Shown here in pieces: positions 35,526 to 46,210 of a stretch of 64,000 bases of DNA. Each line of letters starts with the position of its first letter. The first letter of the stretch is position 1. The translations under genes were made by a program, and so were the position numbers. Origin of the DNA: Planctomycetota bacterium. GTDB lineage: Bacteria; Planctomycetota; UBA1135; GCA-002686595. The notes under the pieces were generated by a model, which was not told where the DNA came from, searched no databases, and worked only from the letters and a program-made list of their open reading frames with translations. The stretch lies in contig SIAI01000020.1 in NCBI GenBank assembly GCA_009691855.1, forward strand, positions 1 to 64,000, given 5' to 3'.

Positions 35526-37020
35526 GCGCCGCGTTCGCGCCGCGTGCGGCTGGCGGCGAGGACCTCGAGCACGCCGGCACGCATGCGCGGGTAGTTGAGC
35601 GCGAGGGTCACGAGCGCGGCCAGCCCCAGGCCCAGCAGTGTGATCAAGGCCTCGTCGCTGGGCATGTCCTGGGTGAGCTGTTCCATGACCCAGGCCGGGT
35701 TGAAGGGGTGCTTCATGTCCATCCACGATTTGATGCCTAACAGCAGACCGAGCAGCGCCGGGCCGAGCAGCAGGATCGGGATGGACACCAGCGTCCCCAT
35801 GCGCACCAGCGCGCGGCCGCGCAGCGTCTTCACGCGAAAACTGGCCAGGCCGGAGGGCAGCGCCAGATAGACGAAGGCGTAGCCATAGGCCACGGCCACC
35901 TCGCTCAGGCCCTCGCGCACGTCCTCCTCGCTGACCGGACCGGTGGCGAGCGCGAGGCGCGTGACCAGCAGCGCGAGCACGGCCTGCAGCAGGAACAGCA
36001 GCACGGCGAGGCCCCCGCCCGGCAGGAAGGGCGCGCTCAGCAGCGCCAGCCCGCGCGGCCTGGGCACCAGCATCGAGGCGCGGCGGCCGAGCGTGTCGCG
36101 CTCGGAGAAGAAGAAGAGCCACAGCAGGACCAGGAGCAGAGCCGCCACGACCTGGCTCGCCCAGGCGAACTCGTGGCCGCCGAAGGTGGCGTGCATCCAC
36201 GCGCCCCACACGCCGGCGGCCAGCACCAGCGCCGTGCTCAGCACGCGCAGACCACTCGAGCGGTTCTCCTCCTCGTGCGCGAAACGCGCCGCGGCGATCA
36301 CGCCGAACAGGCCGCCGATCACCAGCACGATGAGCACGTAGGACAGGAACGCGCTCTGCCCCTGCGACGAGCGCAGCGACTGCGGCTGCATCGTGATGCC
36401 GGTCGCCATCCCCAGGGACGCGCCCCAGGCCATCGTCAGCGCGATGCCGAACACCGCCATCAGCATCCCGCGCACGGCCTTCACGCGCGCCAGGCTGGCC
36501 AGCGCGATCCCGACCAGCGACAGACCGATGCAGGTCACCACCGAGCCCACCAGGATCGCCGCGATCGACAGGAGGTCGATGCCGTTCAACAGGTACGCGA
36601 ACACCAGGAACGGCCCGAAGGTCGAGTAGTACAGCAGGCCCTGGATCAGCGCCGAGAGCAGCTTGCCGGAGACGATCTGGTACGGGCGCAGGTTCGAGAG
36701 CACCAGGAGGTCGTGCGTGTTCTCGTCCCACTCGGCGCTGGTCGCCAGGAAGGCCGAGAAGGGCACGAACACGTGCACCGCGGCCGCCAGGCAGCCGAAC
36801 ATCACCAGGAAGAACGGTTGACCGATGTCCTCGATCGCGTCGCGCGAGTTCGCAGCCGCCGTGGCCACCATCAGCAGGCCCACCAGCGTCGCCACCAGCA
36901 GCGTCAGCCAGAACATCACGCGGAAGTAGCGCCCGCGCAGCGCCTGGCGCACTTCCTTGACCAGGATCGGGTTCAGGCGCTCGGCGAGGCGCCGCGGCGC
37001 GGCGCTGGCGGCGGCGGAGC

Positions 37021-37024
<4 letters not shown>
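35522..37024 (-). CDS. ABC-2 type permease
   Basis: The 500-residue protein begins LNPILVKEVRQALRGRYF, the amphipathic start common to ABC-2 permeases, and has about 12 hydrophobic helices. The region EWDENTHDLLVLSNLRPYQIVSGKLLSAL matches the conserved TM-adjacent loop of these permeases. It overlaps the ATPase gene by four bases on one side and the DUF58 gene on the other. It should form an exporter with the ATPase at 37021-37953. The substrate cannot be told from sequence. Confidence 0.87.
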
Positions 37025-37949
<925 letters not shown>

Positions 37950-37953
<4 letters not shown>

Positions 37954-39743
37954 CGCCAGTCCTCCGCGTCGAGGGACAGCACGCCCAGCACGACGTGCGC
38001 GCCGGCCAGCTCGTTGGTCTCGATGCCGCAGGCGTCGCGGAAGGGACTGGCGGCGAGGCGCGCGAGGTAGCAGCCGGGCGGCAGATCCGCGGCGGCCTCT
38101 TTGGCCTCGGCCGGCGCGGGTGCCAGGCTGGCCGAAAACAGATGATGGACGGCGAAGTCGGCGGCCAGCGCGTCGTCGAGCGCGCGCAGCACCACGCTCT
38201 CGCCCGGCGCGAGCGGCGCTGCGGCCAGATAGAAGCGCCCGTCCGCGGCGCGCACGATCAGCTCCTCGACGCGCGCGCCGAGGTCGTTGCCGACCTCGAG
38301 CCCCTCGGCGCCGAGGCGCGTGCTCAGGCGCGCGCGCTCGGCGCGCTCCACGCTGAGCACCTGGTTCACGCTGCGGCGCGAGGGCAGGTAGTCGCCCGAG
38401 AGCAGCGTGCCGCCGTCGAGCTCGATCGAGTAGTGCGCGCGCGAACCGCCGGTGCCGAAGTCGCGGGGCTGGTAGTGCACGCTCGTGCCCGCTCCGAGCG
38501 CGAGGCCGGCCGCGGGTGCGAGCCCGGCGAACATCTGCCGCGCCTCGACGCAGGCCGAGCGGTGCGCGCGCTGGTCCAGCACCGCCACCGAGAAGGAGGC
38601 CGTCTTCACGTCGAGGCCCTGGAAGAGGACGCCGTAGACCAGCAAGGCCACGGTCGTGAGCAGCGCGAGGCCCGGGATCGTCAGCAACACCAGCACGGGC
38701 CGCTTCTTCTTCCACACGACGAAGAAGTTCAGCGGACCGATGACCAGCGCGAACAGGAACAGCAGCAGCGCGAAGGTGCGGTACGGCAAGCGCACCAGGT
38801 TGGGGATGAGCGGCGTCACCTGCGCGCCGCGCCACTCTCCGGCCTTGGGCACCAGGGACGCGTTGTCGTTCACGATCTGCCGTACCCGCTCGGCGCAGGC
38901 GCCCTCGAAGCCGGGCGCGAACTCGCCCACGTACAGCCGTCCGAGGCCACAGCGATACTCGCTGGCATCGTCGTGCTTCGTCTCGAAGCGCGGCTCCATC
39001 CAGGCCGCGAGCGCGGGCACGCCGAGTGCCGCCTGGTGCGCGCGCGCGCCGACCAGCAGGAGATCGCCACCCGTGCGCACCCAGGCGAGCAGCGCCGCCA
39101 GACGCTCCTCGCCGGGCAGGCCGAGCGCGGCGTCGAGCACGACGAGGTCCAGGCTCGAGTAGGCGGCGTGGTGCTGGGCGAGGCCGGCGAAGGTCGCGTG
39201 CGCGAGTCCGACGTCGTTGGGTTCGCTGGCCGAGCCCGTCGAGCTCGAGCGCACGTAGCGCGCCTCGACGTGGGTGGTGGAGAGGCTGGCCGACCAGCGC
39301 TCGACCTCGCCGGCCGCGGGCACACTCTCGGACACGTACAGCACCGGGTGCAGGCTCGGATCCGCGGCGTAGGAGCCCACCGCGGAGCCGAACCAGGTGG
39401 ACTCGCCGTTGGCCTGGAGCTGCACGCTGTACTCGTTCGAGTACTGCGCGCCGAGCGGCACCAGCAGCTCCAGCGCGGCCTTCTCGCCGGGACCGAGCTC
39501 GAGGCCGGTGTCGAGCTCGCGCTCGAGCCAATCGTTGCAACTCGCGCTCAGCCGCAGCCGCTGGCGCTGTGCCGAGTGGTTCTCGAGTTCGACGTAGATC
39601 GGCGCCCAGCCGCGGTAGATCTGCGTCGGCCACGGGCTCCACACGCGCGCCTGCACGCCATTGCGAAGCTGACTCGTCTCGTCGCCCGCGTGCGCGCGCG
39701 TGGCGAGCGCCCAGCCGAGCAGCAGCGCGACGAGGAGCCTCAT
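37950..39743 (-). CDS. Exported/membrane protein with two central helices in the MoxR-ABC operon
   Basis: The 597-residue protein has a signal peptide (MRLLVALLLGWALATRAHA). About 30-330 is an extracytoplasmic region with Ig-like strands (RGWAPIYVELENHSAQRQRLRLS) and a GATase1-like segment (LDLVVLDAALGLPGEERLAALLAWV). Two membrane helices follow (FALLLFLFALVIGPLNFFVVW and LLTIPGLALLTTVALLVYGVL). The C-terminal part is beta-rich. It overlaps both neighbours by ATGA. It is probably the periplasmic component of the ABC-2 system; no defined family is claimed. Confidence 0.75.
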
Positions 39744-40768
39744 CGCGGCGCAGGCCCCTCGTCCACCTCGGGCACGGCCTCGAACGCGGCGCGCACCAGG
39801 TCGGCGCCGCTCACGCCGTCGAGGCGCGCGCGGTAGTCGAGCACCAGGCGGTGCGCCAGGGCCGGCAGCGCCACGGCGCGCACGTCGTCGAAGCCCACGT
39901 TGGGTTTTCCGGCCAGCAGCGCGTGCGCGCGCGCGGCCTCGCCGATCGCGATCGCGCCGCGCGGGCTGGCGCCGTGGCGCACGTAGGTGCGCACGCGCTC
40001 GGGCGCGCTCGGCGACTTCGGGTGCGTGGCCTCGACCAGGCGCGCGATCCAGCCGGCGACCGCGCGCGGCAGGTAGATCGCATCGACGGCGCGGAAGAGC
40101 TCGGCCAGCGAGGCCGCGTCGGCCGCGGGCGATAGCGCGGGCGGACGACCGGCGCGGCGCTCCATCAGGATCGACTCGAGCACGCCGCGCGCGACGCCGC
40201 CGACGTCGAGCTTGAACAGAAAGCGGTCGAGCTGCGCCTCGGGCAAGGGATAGGTGCCCTCGAGCTCGATCGGGTTCTGCGTGGCCAGCACGTAGAACGG
40301 CTCGGGCAGCTCGCGCGTCTCGCCGATCACCGTCACGCGCCGCTCCTGCATCGCCTCCAGCAGCGCGGACTGCGTCTTCGGGCTGGCGCGGTTGATCTCG
40401 TCGGCCAGCAGCACGTTGGCGAACACGGGCCCCGGGTGGAACACCAGCCTGCGCGCGCCGCTGCCGTCGCCCTCGAGGATGTGGCCGCCGGTGACGTCGC
40501 CGGGCATCAGGTCGGGCGTGAACTGCAGGCGCCGGAAGTCGAGGCCGAGCAAGGTCGCCAGCGCCTTGACCAGCTCGGTCTTGCCCAGGCCCGGCAGGCC
40601 CTCGAGCAACACGTGACCGCGCGCGAGGCAACCGACCAGCACGAGGCGCGTCAGCGCCTCTTGCCCGAGCAGCGTGCGATCCAGGCCGGCCAGGATCTTC
40701 AGCGCCGCAGTGCGCGCGCGCTCGACCTCGGCCGGCGACAACAAGGTCTCCGTCGTCCCCGTGCTCAT
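39740..40768 (-). CDS. MoxR-family AAA+ ATPase
   Basis: The 342-residue protein shows Walker A LEGLPGLGKTE (about 56-66), Walker B LLADEINRASPKTQ, and the sensor TQNPIELEGTYPLPEAQLDRFLFK, which is diagnostic of MoxR AAA+ proteins. The C-terminal lid is helical. MoxR proteins act as chaperones or metal-insertion factors with vWA-domain partners, several of which are encoded nearby. It overlaps the downstream gene by four bases. Confidence 0.93.
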   Translation of the reverse strand: MSTGTTETLLSPAEVERARTAALKILAGLDRTLLGQEALTRLVLVGCLARGHVLLEGLPGLGKTELVKALATLLGLDFRRLQFTPDLMPGDVTGGHILEGDGSGARRLVFHPGPVFANVLLADEINRASPKTQSALLEAMQERRVTVIGETRELPEPFYVLATQNPIELEGTYPLPEAQLDRFLFKLDVGGVARGVLESILMERRAGRPPALSPAADAASLAELFRAVDAIYLPRAVAGWIARLVEATHPKSPSAPERVRTYVRHGASPRGAIAIGEAARAHALLAGKPNVGFDDVRAVALPALAHRLVLDYRARLDGVSGADLVRAAFEAVPEVDEGPAPR

Positions 40769-40790
40769 CCTTCGCCCTTCCCTGCTCGCT

Positions 40791-41102
40791 TCACTTCGGC
40801 CCGTCGAAGAAGCCCTGCACCGCGTCGCGATGGTGCGGCGCCACGCGCCGCTTCCAGGCGGCGCGGCCGTTCGACGCGCGCGTCTCGACCAGGCCGGCGC
40901 CCTGCGCGCTGGGATCCACGTCGGGCGCGCTGGCGCCCACGCCGACGATCGCGGTCGACTCCGGATCGAGGAGTTCGGCTGGCGCGAGTTGCTGCGCCTC
41001 GAACTCGTCGCTGCGCCCCGGAGTCTCGCCGCTGAAGCGCAGCTCCGCGTCGCCGCGCCCGCGCGACACTCCGCCGCGTCCAGGGACCCCGGCCACGCCC
41101 AC
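40791..41102 (-). CDS. C-terminal segment of the large membrane protein, downstream of an in-frame TGA
   Basis: The 103-residue frame is in the same phase as 41127-42212, separated from it by the TGA at 41127-41129 and eight sense codons. GRGGVSRGRGDAELRFSGE and AAWKRRVAPHHRDAVQGFF look like the conserved tail of planctomycete coiled-coil membrane proteins that precede MoxR genes, so I read it as the end of the same gene. A GTG at 41102 with AAGGGG six bases before it could allow reinitiation. It lies 22 bp before the MoxR gene. Confidence 0.6.
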   Translation of the reverse strand: MGVAGVPGRGGVSRGRGDAELRFSGETPGRSDEFEAQQLAPAELLDPESTAIVGVGASAPDVDPSAQGAGLVETRASNGRAAWKRRVAPHHRDAVQGFFDGPK

Positions 41103-41126
41103 GGCGTGCCCCTTGCCGCGACCCTT

Positions 41127-42212
41127 TCATGTGCCGCCGGGCTTCTTGCAGTCCTCGTCGCACACGTGCTCGGGGTCGTACTCGAAATCGTCCAGGTTGC
41201 CGAGCGCGCCCTGCGCGAGGCGCAGCTCGGAGAGCTTCGCGCTCGACAGCAGGCCGCCGGCGCCGAGCTGCGCCAGGCGCTGATCGAGCACGCCCTTCAA
41301 TGCCTGCGAGAGCTGCGCGAGCTCGGCCGAGGAGAGCTGCACGCCCGCCGGCAGGCTGAGCGAGCCGGGTTGCAGCGCCGAGCGCAGCTCGGGCGGCAGG
41401 TCCTTGCCCAGGCCGGCCGTCTCCATCCCCGACAACGCCGAAACGAGCGCAGCCTGGGCCTCGGCCAGACTCGGATCGCCGGCGGCCTGGGCCAGGTCCT
41501 GGGCGGCGCGCTGCGCGGCGTCGAGCGCCTGCGCGGCCTCGGCGTCCAGGCGCTCGCCCAGGCGATCGATGGCCTCGAAGGCGCTCGCAGGTTGCCCGCT
41601 GGTGGCCTCGTCCTCGATGCGTTGCAGGCGCGCCGCGAGCTCCTCGGCCTCCTCGGGCGGCAGGTCGAGGACCTCCTCGAGCGTGGCCAGCTTCTGCTCC
41701 AGCTCCTCCAGCGCCGCGGCGCCGAGGATCGGCGGCGGGACGGGCACGCTGCGCGGGATCGGCACCCACACACACAGCGCGGCGAAGGCCAGCGCCGGAA
41801 AGGCCGGGCGCAGCGCGCGATTCCAGGCGGGCGGCGGCAGTACGGCGAGCGAGCGCGCCAGCTCGTCGCGCGTGCGCGCGGACCAGTCCGAGGCGCCGAG
41901 CTCGCGCTCGGTGACGACCAGCCCGCGCGCACCGGAGTGCACGTCGAGCCAGGAAACCGCGCTGGCCTCGCCCGGCAGGCGCCGACGCGCGAAAAAGAAG
42001 GCCGTCGCCCCCGCGCCGAGCGCCAGCGCCAGCAACCAGGCGGCTTCCCCGCTCTCCCAGCGCCCGAGGACGCGCGCCAGCAGCGCGCCGACGCCGATGG
42101 CGAAGAACGCGACCTGCGCGTGGCCGCCGAGGATCGCCAGCCAGAGCTGGAGCACCCTCCGCCTCTGCACGGCTGCGATCCCGCCCTCGAGCGTGGGAAG
42201 CATCGGCGCCAT
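41127..42212 (-). CDS. Large membrane/coiled-coil protein at the head of the MoxR operon (ends at an in-frame TGA)
   Basis: The protein has 361 residues to the TGA. Two membrane helices at about 22-42 and 52-75 are followed by a domain with LDVHSGARGLVVTERELG and another hydrophobic helix (FPALAFAALCVWVPI). From about 165 there is a long coiled coil (EELEQKLATLEEVLDLPPEEAEELAARLQRIE) and then repeated LSSAEL units. It ends in CDEDCKKPGGT. The frame remains open after the TGA for another 111 codons (next entry). A second ATG at 42203 is equally likely as the start. Confidence 0.65.
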   Translation of the reverse strand: MAPMLPTLEGGIAAVQRRRVLQLWLAILGGHAQVAFFAIGVGALLARVLGRWESGEAAWLLALALGAGATAFFFARRRLPGEASAVSWLDVHSGARGLVVTERELGASDWSARTRDELARSLAVLPPPAWNRALRPAFPALAFAALCVWVPIPRSVPVPPPILGAAALEELEQKLATLEEVLDLPPEEAEELAARLQRIEDEATSGQPASAFEAIDRLGERLDAEAAQALDAAQRAAQDLAQAAGDPSLAEAQAALVSALSGMETAGLGKDLPPELRSALQPGSLSLPAGVQLSSAELAQLSQALKGVLDQRLAQLGAGGLLSSAKLSELRLAQGALGNLDDFEYDPEHVCDEDCKKPGGT

Positions 42213-42528
42213 CCTACAGCGAACGACCCTCCTGTCTTCCCGCTCGGATCCGGCGAATCTCGGGTGCGGCGCCGCGGCGTTCCGCTTCGTGCGCCCGGCA
42301 GCCGAGGATGGAAGCGAATGACCCCGAGATCGTCCGGCGTGCCCGACGCCCTACGCGTTATTTGCTTCTTTCTCCGGTGACGCACGCTCGAAAATGCGTT
42401 CGAATCCCTTGCTGAGGCCTTGCCGGACCCGCGCGGGCGAAGCCCGGGGCCCAGGCCCTTCCTCAAGCGCTCGCCTGCGATCGGACGATGAGCGCGACCC
42501 GCCGCCGCTCCCTCCTCCGCTCACTCCC
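42213..42528. other. Divergent intergenic region
   Basis: This 316-bp gap separates divergent genes. It holds a lower-GC stretch TTATTTGCTTCTTTCTCC at about 42358-42375, a reasonable promoter location, but no clear -35/-10 pair, repeat or ORF with coding character. Confidence 0.4.
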
Positions 42529-44769
42529 ATGTTCCCTGGCAGGATCCTCGGCCTCCTGGTGCTGTGCGCCAGCGCGAGCGCTGCTCTGCCTCAGGAGAGC
42601 GAGCCTCGCGACCCCAAACGCGCCAGCCACGAGCGCATGCTGCGCGTCCTGGAGAAGCTCGGCGAGCAGGCCCAGCGCGACGATCCGATCTCGGGTCACG
42701 ACAAGCTGAACGAGCTGCGCGCGCAGAGCGCCGCGACCGACGATGGGACGGCGCCGCAGGTGCTGCTGCAGCTCTACCCTGCGCTTGGTTTGCAGGAGCT
42801 CATCCACGGCAACAACCGGGAGGCGGTGGACCTGTTCGAGAAGGCCTACGCGCTCGCCAAGGCCCTGCCCGAGGCTCAGCGGCCGCGCGGCTTCACGCAC
42901 CTCGTCTACAACACGGCCGTGGCCTGCATGCGCCTCGGCGAGAGCCAGAACTGCGTTGCACACCACACGAGCCAGAGCTGCATCCTCCCGATCGAGGGCA
43001 GCGGCAGGCACGTCGATCCCGCAGGCTCGCGGCGCGCGATCGGCTACCTGACCGAGGTCCTGAGCCTGACCGAGCCGGACAGCGACACGTTCCTCGGCGC
43101 GCGCTGGTTGCTCAACCTGGCGCACATGACGCTGGGCGAATGGCCCGACAAGGTGCCCGAGGCGTACCGCATCCCGGCCTCGACCTTCGCCACCGACGCG
43201 GAGTTCCCGCGCTTCCACGACATCGCCCCCGAGCTCGGCGTGAACGGCTTCACCGTCTCGGGCGGCGCCGCGATCGAGGACTACGACGGTGACGGACGCC
43301 TCGACCTGTTCGTGACCACGCGCGATCCAGCGGGCCAGGCGCGCTTCTTCCAGCATCTGCCCGACGGCGGCTTCGAGGACCGCAGCGAGGCCGCGGGCCT
43401 GCAGGGCATCGTCGGCGGCCTGAACCTCACGCACGCCGACTACGACAACGACGGCGACGTCGACGTGCTGATCCTGCGCGGCGGCTGGCAGCTCGGGCAC
43501 TTCGGGCAACAGCCCATGTCGCTGCTCGAGAACCAGGGCCCCGCGCAGCCGGGGCACTTCATCGACGTGACCTTCCTCGCCGGCCTGGGCGAGGTCTTCT
43601 ATCCGACGCAGACCGCCGACTGGGCCGACTACGACCTCGACGGCGACCTCGACCTCTACGTGGGCAACGAGGCGAGCTCGAACGGCCCGTTCCCCTCACA
43701 GCTCTTCCGCAACGAGGGCGGCGGCAAGTTCGTGGACGTCGCCGCCGCGGCCGGCGTGCAGAACATGCGCATGGCCAAGGGCGTCTCGTGGGGCGACGTG
43801 GACGGCGATCGCGACGCGGACATCTACGTCTCGAACTACCTCGATCCCAATCGCCTGTACCTGAACCAGGGCAACGGCAAGTTCGTGGACGTGGCCGCCG
43901 AGCGCGGCGTCGAGAAGCCGATCGACAGCTTTCCCTGCTGGTTCTTCGACTTCGACAACGACGGTGCGCTCGACATCTACGTCTCGACCTACTACCAGAC
44001 CGCGGGTGAGGCGCGCCTCGGGCCGGTGGTGGCGAGCACGCTCGGCCAACCGATCCGCCAGGACCTGAACAAGCTCTACAAAGGAGACGGTACGGGCCAC
44101 TTCCGCGACGTGGCGCAGGAGCAGCACCTCGACCTCTTCACCGTCATCATGGGCGCCTCCTTCGGCGACCTGGACAACGACGGCTTCCCCGACATCTACC
44201 TGGGCACCGGCTATCCGTTCTACGACGGTCTGGTGCCCAACGTGATGTACTGGAACCGCCGCGGCCAGCGCTTCGCCGACGTGACCACCGCCGGCGGCTT
44301 CGGGCACCTGCAGAAGGGCCACGGCATCGCCTTCGCGGACCTGGACGAGGACGGCGACGAGGACGTGTACGCGAACATGGGCGGCGCCTATCCGGGCGAC
44401 GCCTTCGGCGACGCGCTGTTCGAGAACCCGGGCGGCTTCGCGAACCACTGGCTCAAGCTGCGCCTCGAGGGCCGGCGCTCGAATCGGGCCGGCATCGGCG
44501 CGCGCGTGCGCGTCGTCATCAGCGAGGACGGGCACGAGCGCTGCGTGTACCAGACGATGGGCGAGCACGGCAGCTTCGGCAACAGCCCGTTCGAGCTGCA
44601 CCTCGGCCTCGGCGCGGCCACGAAGGTCGAGCGTCTGGAGGTCTTCTGGCCGCTCACCGGCGAGACGCAGAGCTTCACGGACCTGGCCGTCGATCGTCGC
44701 GTACGCGTGCTCGAGGGCGAGGCGCAGCCGGCGCTCGCGCCGGTGAGCGCACTGCCGTTCAAGCGCTGA
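42529..44769 (+). CDS. Secreted FG-GAP/VCBS repeat protein with ASPIC/UnbV C-terminal domain (CRTAC1-like)
   Basis: The ATG at 42529 gives a signal peptide (MFPGRILGLLVLCASASAALP); earlier starts have no signal. The 746-residue protein has a helical TPR-like N-terminal region (about 30-210) with a Cys-rich loop, then from about 225 a seven-blade-like series of FG-GAP/VCBS repeats with calcium loops such as DYDGDGRLDLF, DYDNDGDVDVL, DYDLDGDLDLY, DFDNDGALDIY, DLDNDGFPDIY and DLDEDGDEDVY. The end (GIGARVRVVISEDGHERCVYQ, LEVFWPLTGETQSF) is the ASPIC/UnbV domain. It is probably a calcium-stabilised extracellular propeller. Confidence 0.9.
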   Translation: MFPGRILGLLVLCASASAALPQESEPRDPKRASHERMLRVLEKLGEQAQRDDPISGHDKLNELRAQSAATDDGTAPQVLLQLYPALGLQELIHGNNREAVDLFEKAYALAKALPEAQRPRGFTHLVYNTAVACMRLGESQNCVAHHTSQSCILPIEGSGRHVDPAGSRRAIGYLTEVLSLTEPDSDTFLGARWLLNLAHMTLGEWPDKVPEAYRIPASTFATDAEFPRFHDIAPELGVNGFTVSGGAAIEDYDGDGRLDLFVTTRDPAGQARFFQHLPDGGFEDRSEAAGLQGIVGGLNLTHADYDNDGDVDVLILRGGWQLGHFGQQPMSLLENQGPAQPGHFIDVTFLAGLGEVFYPTQTADWADYDLDGDLDLYVGNEASSNGPFPSQLFRNEGGGKFVDVAAAAGVQNMRMAKGVSWGDVDGDRDADIYVSNYLDPNRLYLNQGNGKFVDVAAERGVEKPIDSFPCWFFDFDNDGALDIYVSTYYQTAGEARLGPVVASTLGQPIRQDLNKLYKGDGTGHFRDVAQEQHLDLFTVIMGASFGDLDNDGFPDIYLGTGYPFYDGLVPNVMYWNRRGQRFADVTTAGGFGHLQKGHGIAFADLDEDGDEDVYANMGGAYPGDAFGDALFENPGGFANHWLKLRLEGRRSNRAGIGARVRVVISEDGHERCVYQTMGEHGSFGNSPFELHLGLGAATKVERLEVFWPLTGETQSFTDLAVDRRVRVLEGEAQPALAPVSALPFKR

Positions 44770-44876
44770 ACGCTGGGCAGGATGTGCGTGCCCGTGCCCG
44801 ATCGTCATGCAAGAAAACAGCGTGGACAGCTCCGCGTGCTGCGCCGGGCGCCCGACGCGAGCCTGAGCCAGGGAGA

Positions 44877-45205
44877 CTACTGCTCGACGCGATCCGCGCT
44901 CGCTGCCGGCCCGAAAAGGCGTGTGGGGTCGGACTGGACCACGAGTTCCTCGCCACCAGGCCGGACGCTTTCCACGCGCGCCACGACGAGCGCGGGATTC
45001 GCTGCGACCACGATCTCGACACAGTAGTCGACGTCAGCCAGTCCGCCGAACACGAACCGCCCCTGCGCGTCGAGAGCAGCGCGGTAGACGGTCGGAGTGG
45101 CTTCAATGCGCATCGAAGTGCAGCGCGCCGCGCAGCGCCCGGGATCGATACCCGGCGCTTGGAGGTGGCCCACCAGGAGGAGCCCAACGCTGGCCCCACC
45201 GGCCC
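44877..45205 (-). pseudogene. C-terminal remnant with a carboxypeptidase-regulatory-like domain
   Basis: A minus-strand frame ending at 44877 reads MRIEATPTVYRAALDAQG, then RFVFGGLADVDYCVEIVV and LFGPAASADRVEQ, the strand pattern of a carboxypeptidase regulatory-like (CNA-B-like) fold. It has no signal peptide and no upstream domain. It abuts, head to head, the 5'-truncated FG-GAP fragment starting at about 45214. Both seem to have lost their 5' ends, so a deletion or recombination joined them here. Confidence 0.45.
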
Positions 45206-45213
45206 GGCCAAAC

Positions 45214-46152
45214 GAGCACCGGGATCTGTACGTCTCGAACATCGGCTACAACCGGCTCTACGAGAACGATGGCCAGGGTGGCTTCGCCGACGTCGCGCCG
45301 AGGGCCGGGGTGCTCCAACCCGCGGGCCGCAGCTTCGCCTGTTGGTTCTTCGACTATGACGAGGACGGCCGGCTCGACCTGTGGGTCAACGCCTACTCCG
45401 CCTCGATCGCAGACCTGGCAGCCGAGGCGCTGTCCTTGGCGCACGATGGGGTCTCCTCATGCTTGTACCGGAACAAGGGCGATGGCAGCTTCGAGGATCT
45501 CGCCGCGCAGACCGGCGTGAACCATCCGTGGCTGGCCATGGGCGCCAATTTTGGCGACATGGACGGCGATGGCTGGCTGGACGTCTACCTCGGCACCGGC
45601 GATCCGCTGCTCGAATCGCTCATGCCCAACGTCCTCCTGCGCAACGTCGGCGGCGAACGCTTCGTCGATGAGACCGCCGCCAGCGGGCTCGGACATCTGC
45701 AGAAGGGACACGGCGTCGCCTTCGCGGATTTCGACCAGGATGGCGACCAGGACATGTTTCACCATCTCGGCGGGTTCGTTCCGGTGGATGCCTTCCAGAA
45801 CGCGCTGTTCGAGAAGCGCACGCCGCCCGGCCACCGCTGGCTCGTGCTGTCGCTGGTCGGGACGCGCACGAACCGCGATGCGGTCGGCGCGCGCGTGGTG
45901 CTGCACCTCGAAACCCCCGCTGGCGCACGCGTGCTGCACCGGGCGGTGGGCTCGGTCTCGAGCTTCGGCGGCTCGCCCCATCGTCAAGAGATCGGCCTGG
46001 GTGACGCGACGTGCATCACACGCCTCGAGATTCGCTGGCCGCGCACGGCCGAAACACAGGTCTTCACGGACGTGCCGCTGGATGCCTGGCTCGAGATCAA
46101 GGAAGGCGAGCTGGCGTTCGAGAGCCACGAGCGCAGGTCGTTCCACTTCTGA
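45214..46152 (+). pseudogene. 5'-truncated FG-GAP/ASPIC-UnbV protein, relative of the preceding full-length gene
   Basis: From HRDLYVSNIGYNRLYENDG to the end (about 313 codons) this matches the C-terminal half of the protein at 42529-44769, for example FACWFFDYDEDGRLDLWV against FPCWFFDFDNDGALDIYV, GLGHLQKGHGVAFADFDQDG against GFGHLQKGHGIAFADLDEDG, and the same ASPIC ending. The first roughly 430 residues of the paralog are missing and no signal peptide precedes it; the ATG at 45097 adds unrelated residues. It is likely a non-functional remnant, though its frame is intact. Confidence 0.75.
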
Positions 46153-46210
46153 AGAGCGGCGCGCGTTGAGCCACCTCGCACCCGGCCTGCGAGAAACAAG
46201 GCACAGGACG

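Noticed and set aside
41127-41129. Selenocysteine codon
   Set aside because: No recognisable SECIS stem is visible directly after the TGA and the residue context (CKKPGGT) is not a redox motif; nonsense mutation, error or reinitiation is more likely. Kept only as an alternative in the finding.
42385-42410. GTTCGAATCC, like the T-loop of a tRNA
   Set aside because: The bases either side (AATGC and CTTGC) cannot form the T-stem, and no acceptor or anticodon arm is seen.
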